From Erysipelotrichaceae bacterium (GTDB taxonomy: Bacteria; Bacillota_I; Bacilli_A; Erysipelotrichales; Erysipelotrichaceae): DNA of 5,247 nucleotides. Location of the stretch: NCBI GenBank assembly GCA_024709285.1, contig JANJWY010000086.1:1-5247 (forward strand), given 5' to 3'. Shown piece after piece: positions 5,003-5,247 of this stretch. The number at the start of each line of letters is the position of its first letter. Position 1 is the stretch's first letter. The position numbers and the translations under genes were made by a program. Below the pieces are notes generated by a model. That model did not search any database, was not told the origin of the DNA, and saw only the letters and a list, made by a program, of their open reading frames with translations.

Positions 5003-5247
5003 CATTTGCTCATGTTTTTTTCAAGCAGCTCTAACAGTTGTTTCTGATCTTTTTTTAGTAATATCACTTCCGTCTGCAATTCTTTAAGAAGGGCGAGTGA
5101 TTGCTGATCGATGTTGTAGTCATTTTCGATGCGCAGACTGTCCTTCACTTCCTGGCGGTTTTGTGACATCATGATGATGGGGGCCTGCAATGCGGCGATG
5201 CAAGACAAGACCAAGTTCAGCAGGATAAATGGGAATGGATCGAAGGG
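5002..5247 (-). CDS. DUF1003 membrane protein, C-terminal part
   Basis: The last 81 residues of a DUF1003 protein whose beginning lies beyond the right edge. The frame is open to 5247 and reads PFDPFPFILLNLVLSCIAAL at the edge, followed by QAPIIMMSQNRQ. This is the signature of the second half of the DUF1003 domain, a membrane hairpin, so a start at the internal TTG (5214) is not credible. After it come a short polar linker and a predicted coiled coil (about the last 35 residues: LLKELQTEVILLKKDQKQLL then ELLEKN), which may drive oligomerisation. The biochemical function of DUF1003 is unknown. The stop is TGA at 5004-5002. Confidence 0.88.
   Translation of the reverse strand, partial: PFDPFPFILLNLVLSCIAALQAPIIMMSQNRQEVKDSLRIENDYNIDQQSLALLKELQTEVILLKKDQKQLLELLEKNMSK

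Noticed and set aside
5212..5214. TTG as the start of a 70-residue protein
   Set aside because: The frame continues to the window end with the conserved DUF1003 sequence before it, so this is an internal Leu codon.

Overview
The window looks like an ordinary chromosomal segment of a low-to-mid GC Bacillota, possibly an Erysipelotrichia-type organism. The phylum is inferred from strong AGGAGG ribosome binding sites, sigma-A type promoters, a TTG start, a WYL regulator and a lipobox-bearing nuclease. The class is only a guess. I see no rRNA, tRNA, CRISPR array, transposase or phage gene.

Layout on the plus strand. A polysaccharide deacetylase whose 5' end lies outside the window (to 821) ends at a hairpin. 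A likely sigma-A promoter then opens a tight three-gene operon: a WYL-domain transcription regulator (944-1948), a small acidic protein of unknown function (1958-2269) and a secreted, lipid-anchored thermonuclease-family protein (2266-2730). The nuclease starts at TTG and overlaps the preceding stop. The operon ends at a bidirectional terminator shared with the convergent gene.

Layout on the minus strand, read from right to left. It holds the 3' end of a DUF1003 membrane protein (5247-5002), a WrbA-type flavodoxin quinone reductase (4930-4334) with its own promoter and an operator-like dyad, and a CNNM/CorC/HlyC-family Mg2+ transporter (4067-2748).

The most interesting part is the roughly 260-base gap between wrbA and the CNNM gene. 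It contains the wrbA terminator, a near-consensus extended -10 promoter and a previously unlisted 53-codon ORF (4228-4067). The stop of that ORF overlaps the CNNM start as TAATG. The peptide begins MNDDPGDAD, an acidic and proline-containing start like the Mg2+-sensing leader peptide MgtL of enterobacteria, and a terminator-like hairpin lies inside the ORF. I propose that this is a Mg2+-responsive, translation-coupled leader peptide controlling a Mg2+ transporter. The ORF, promoter and overlap are seen directly; the sensing role is inference.
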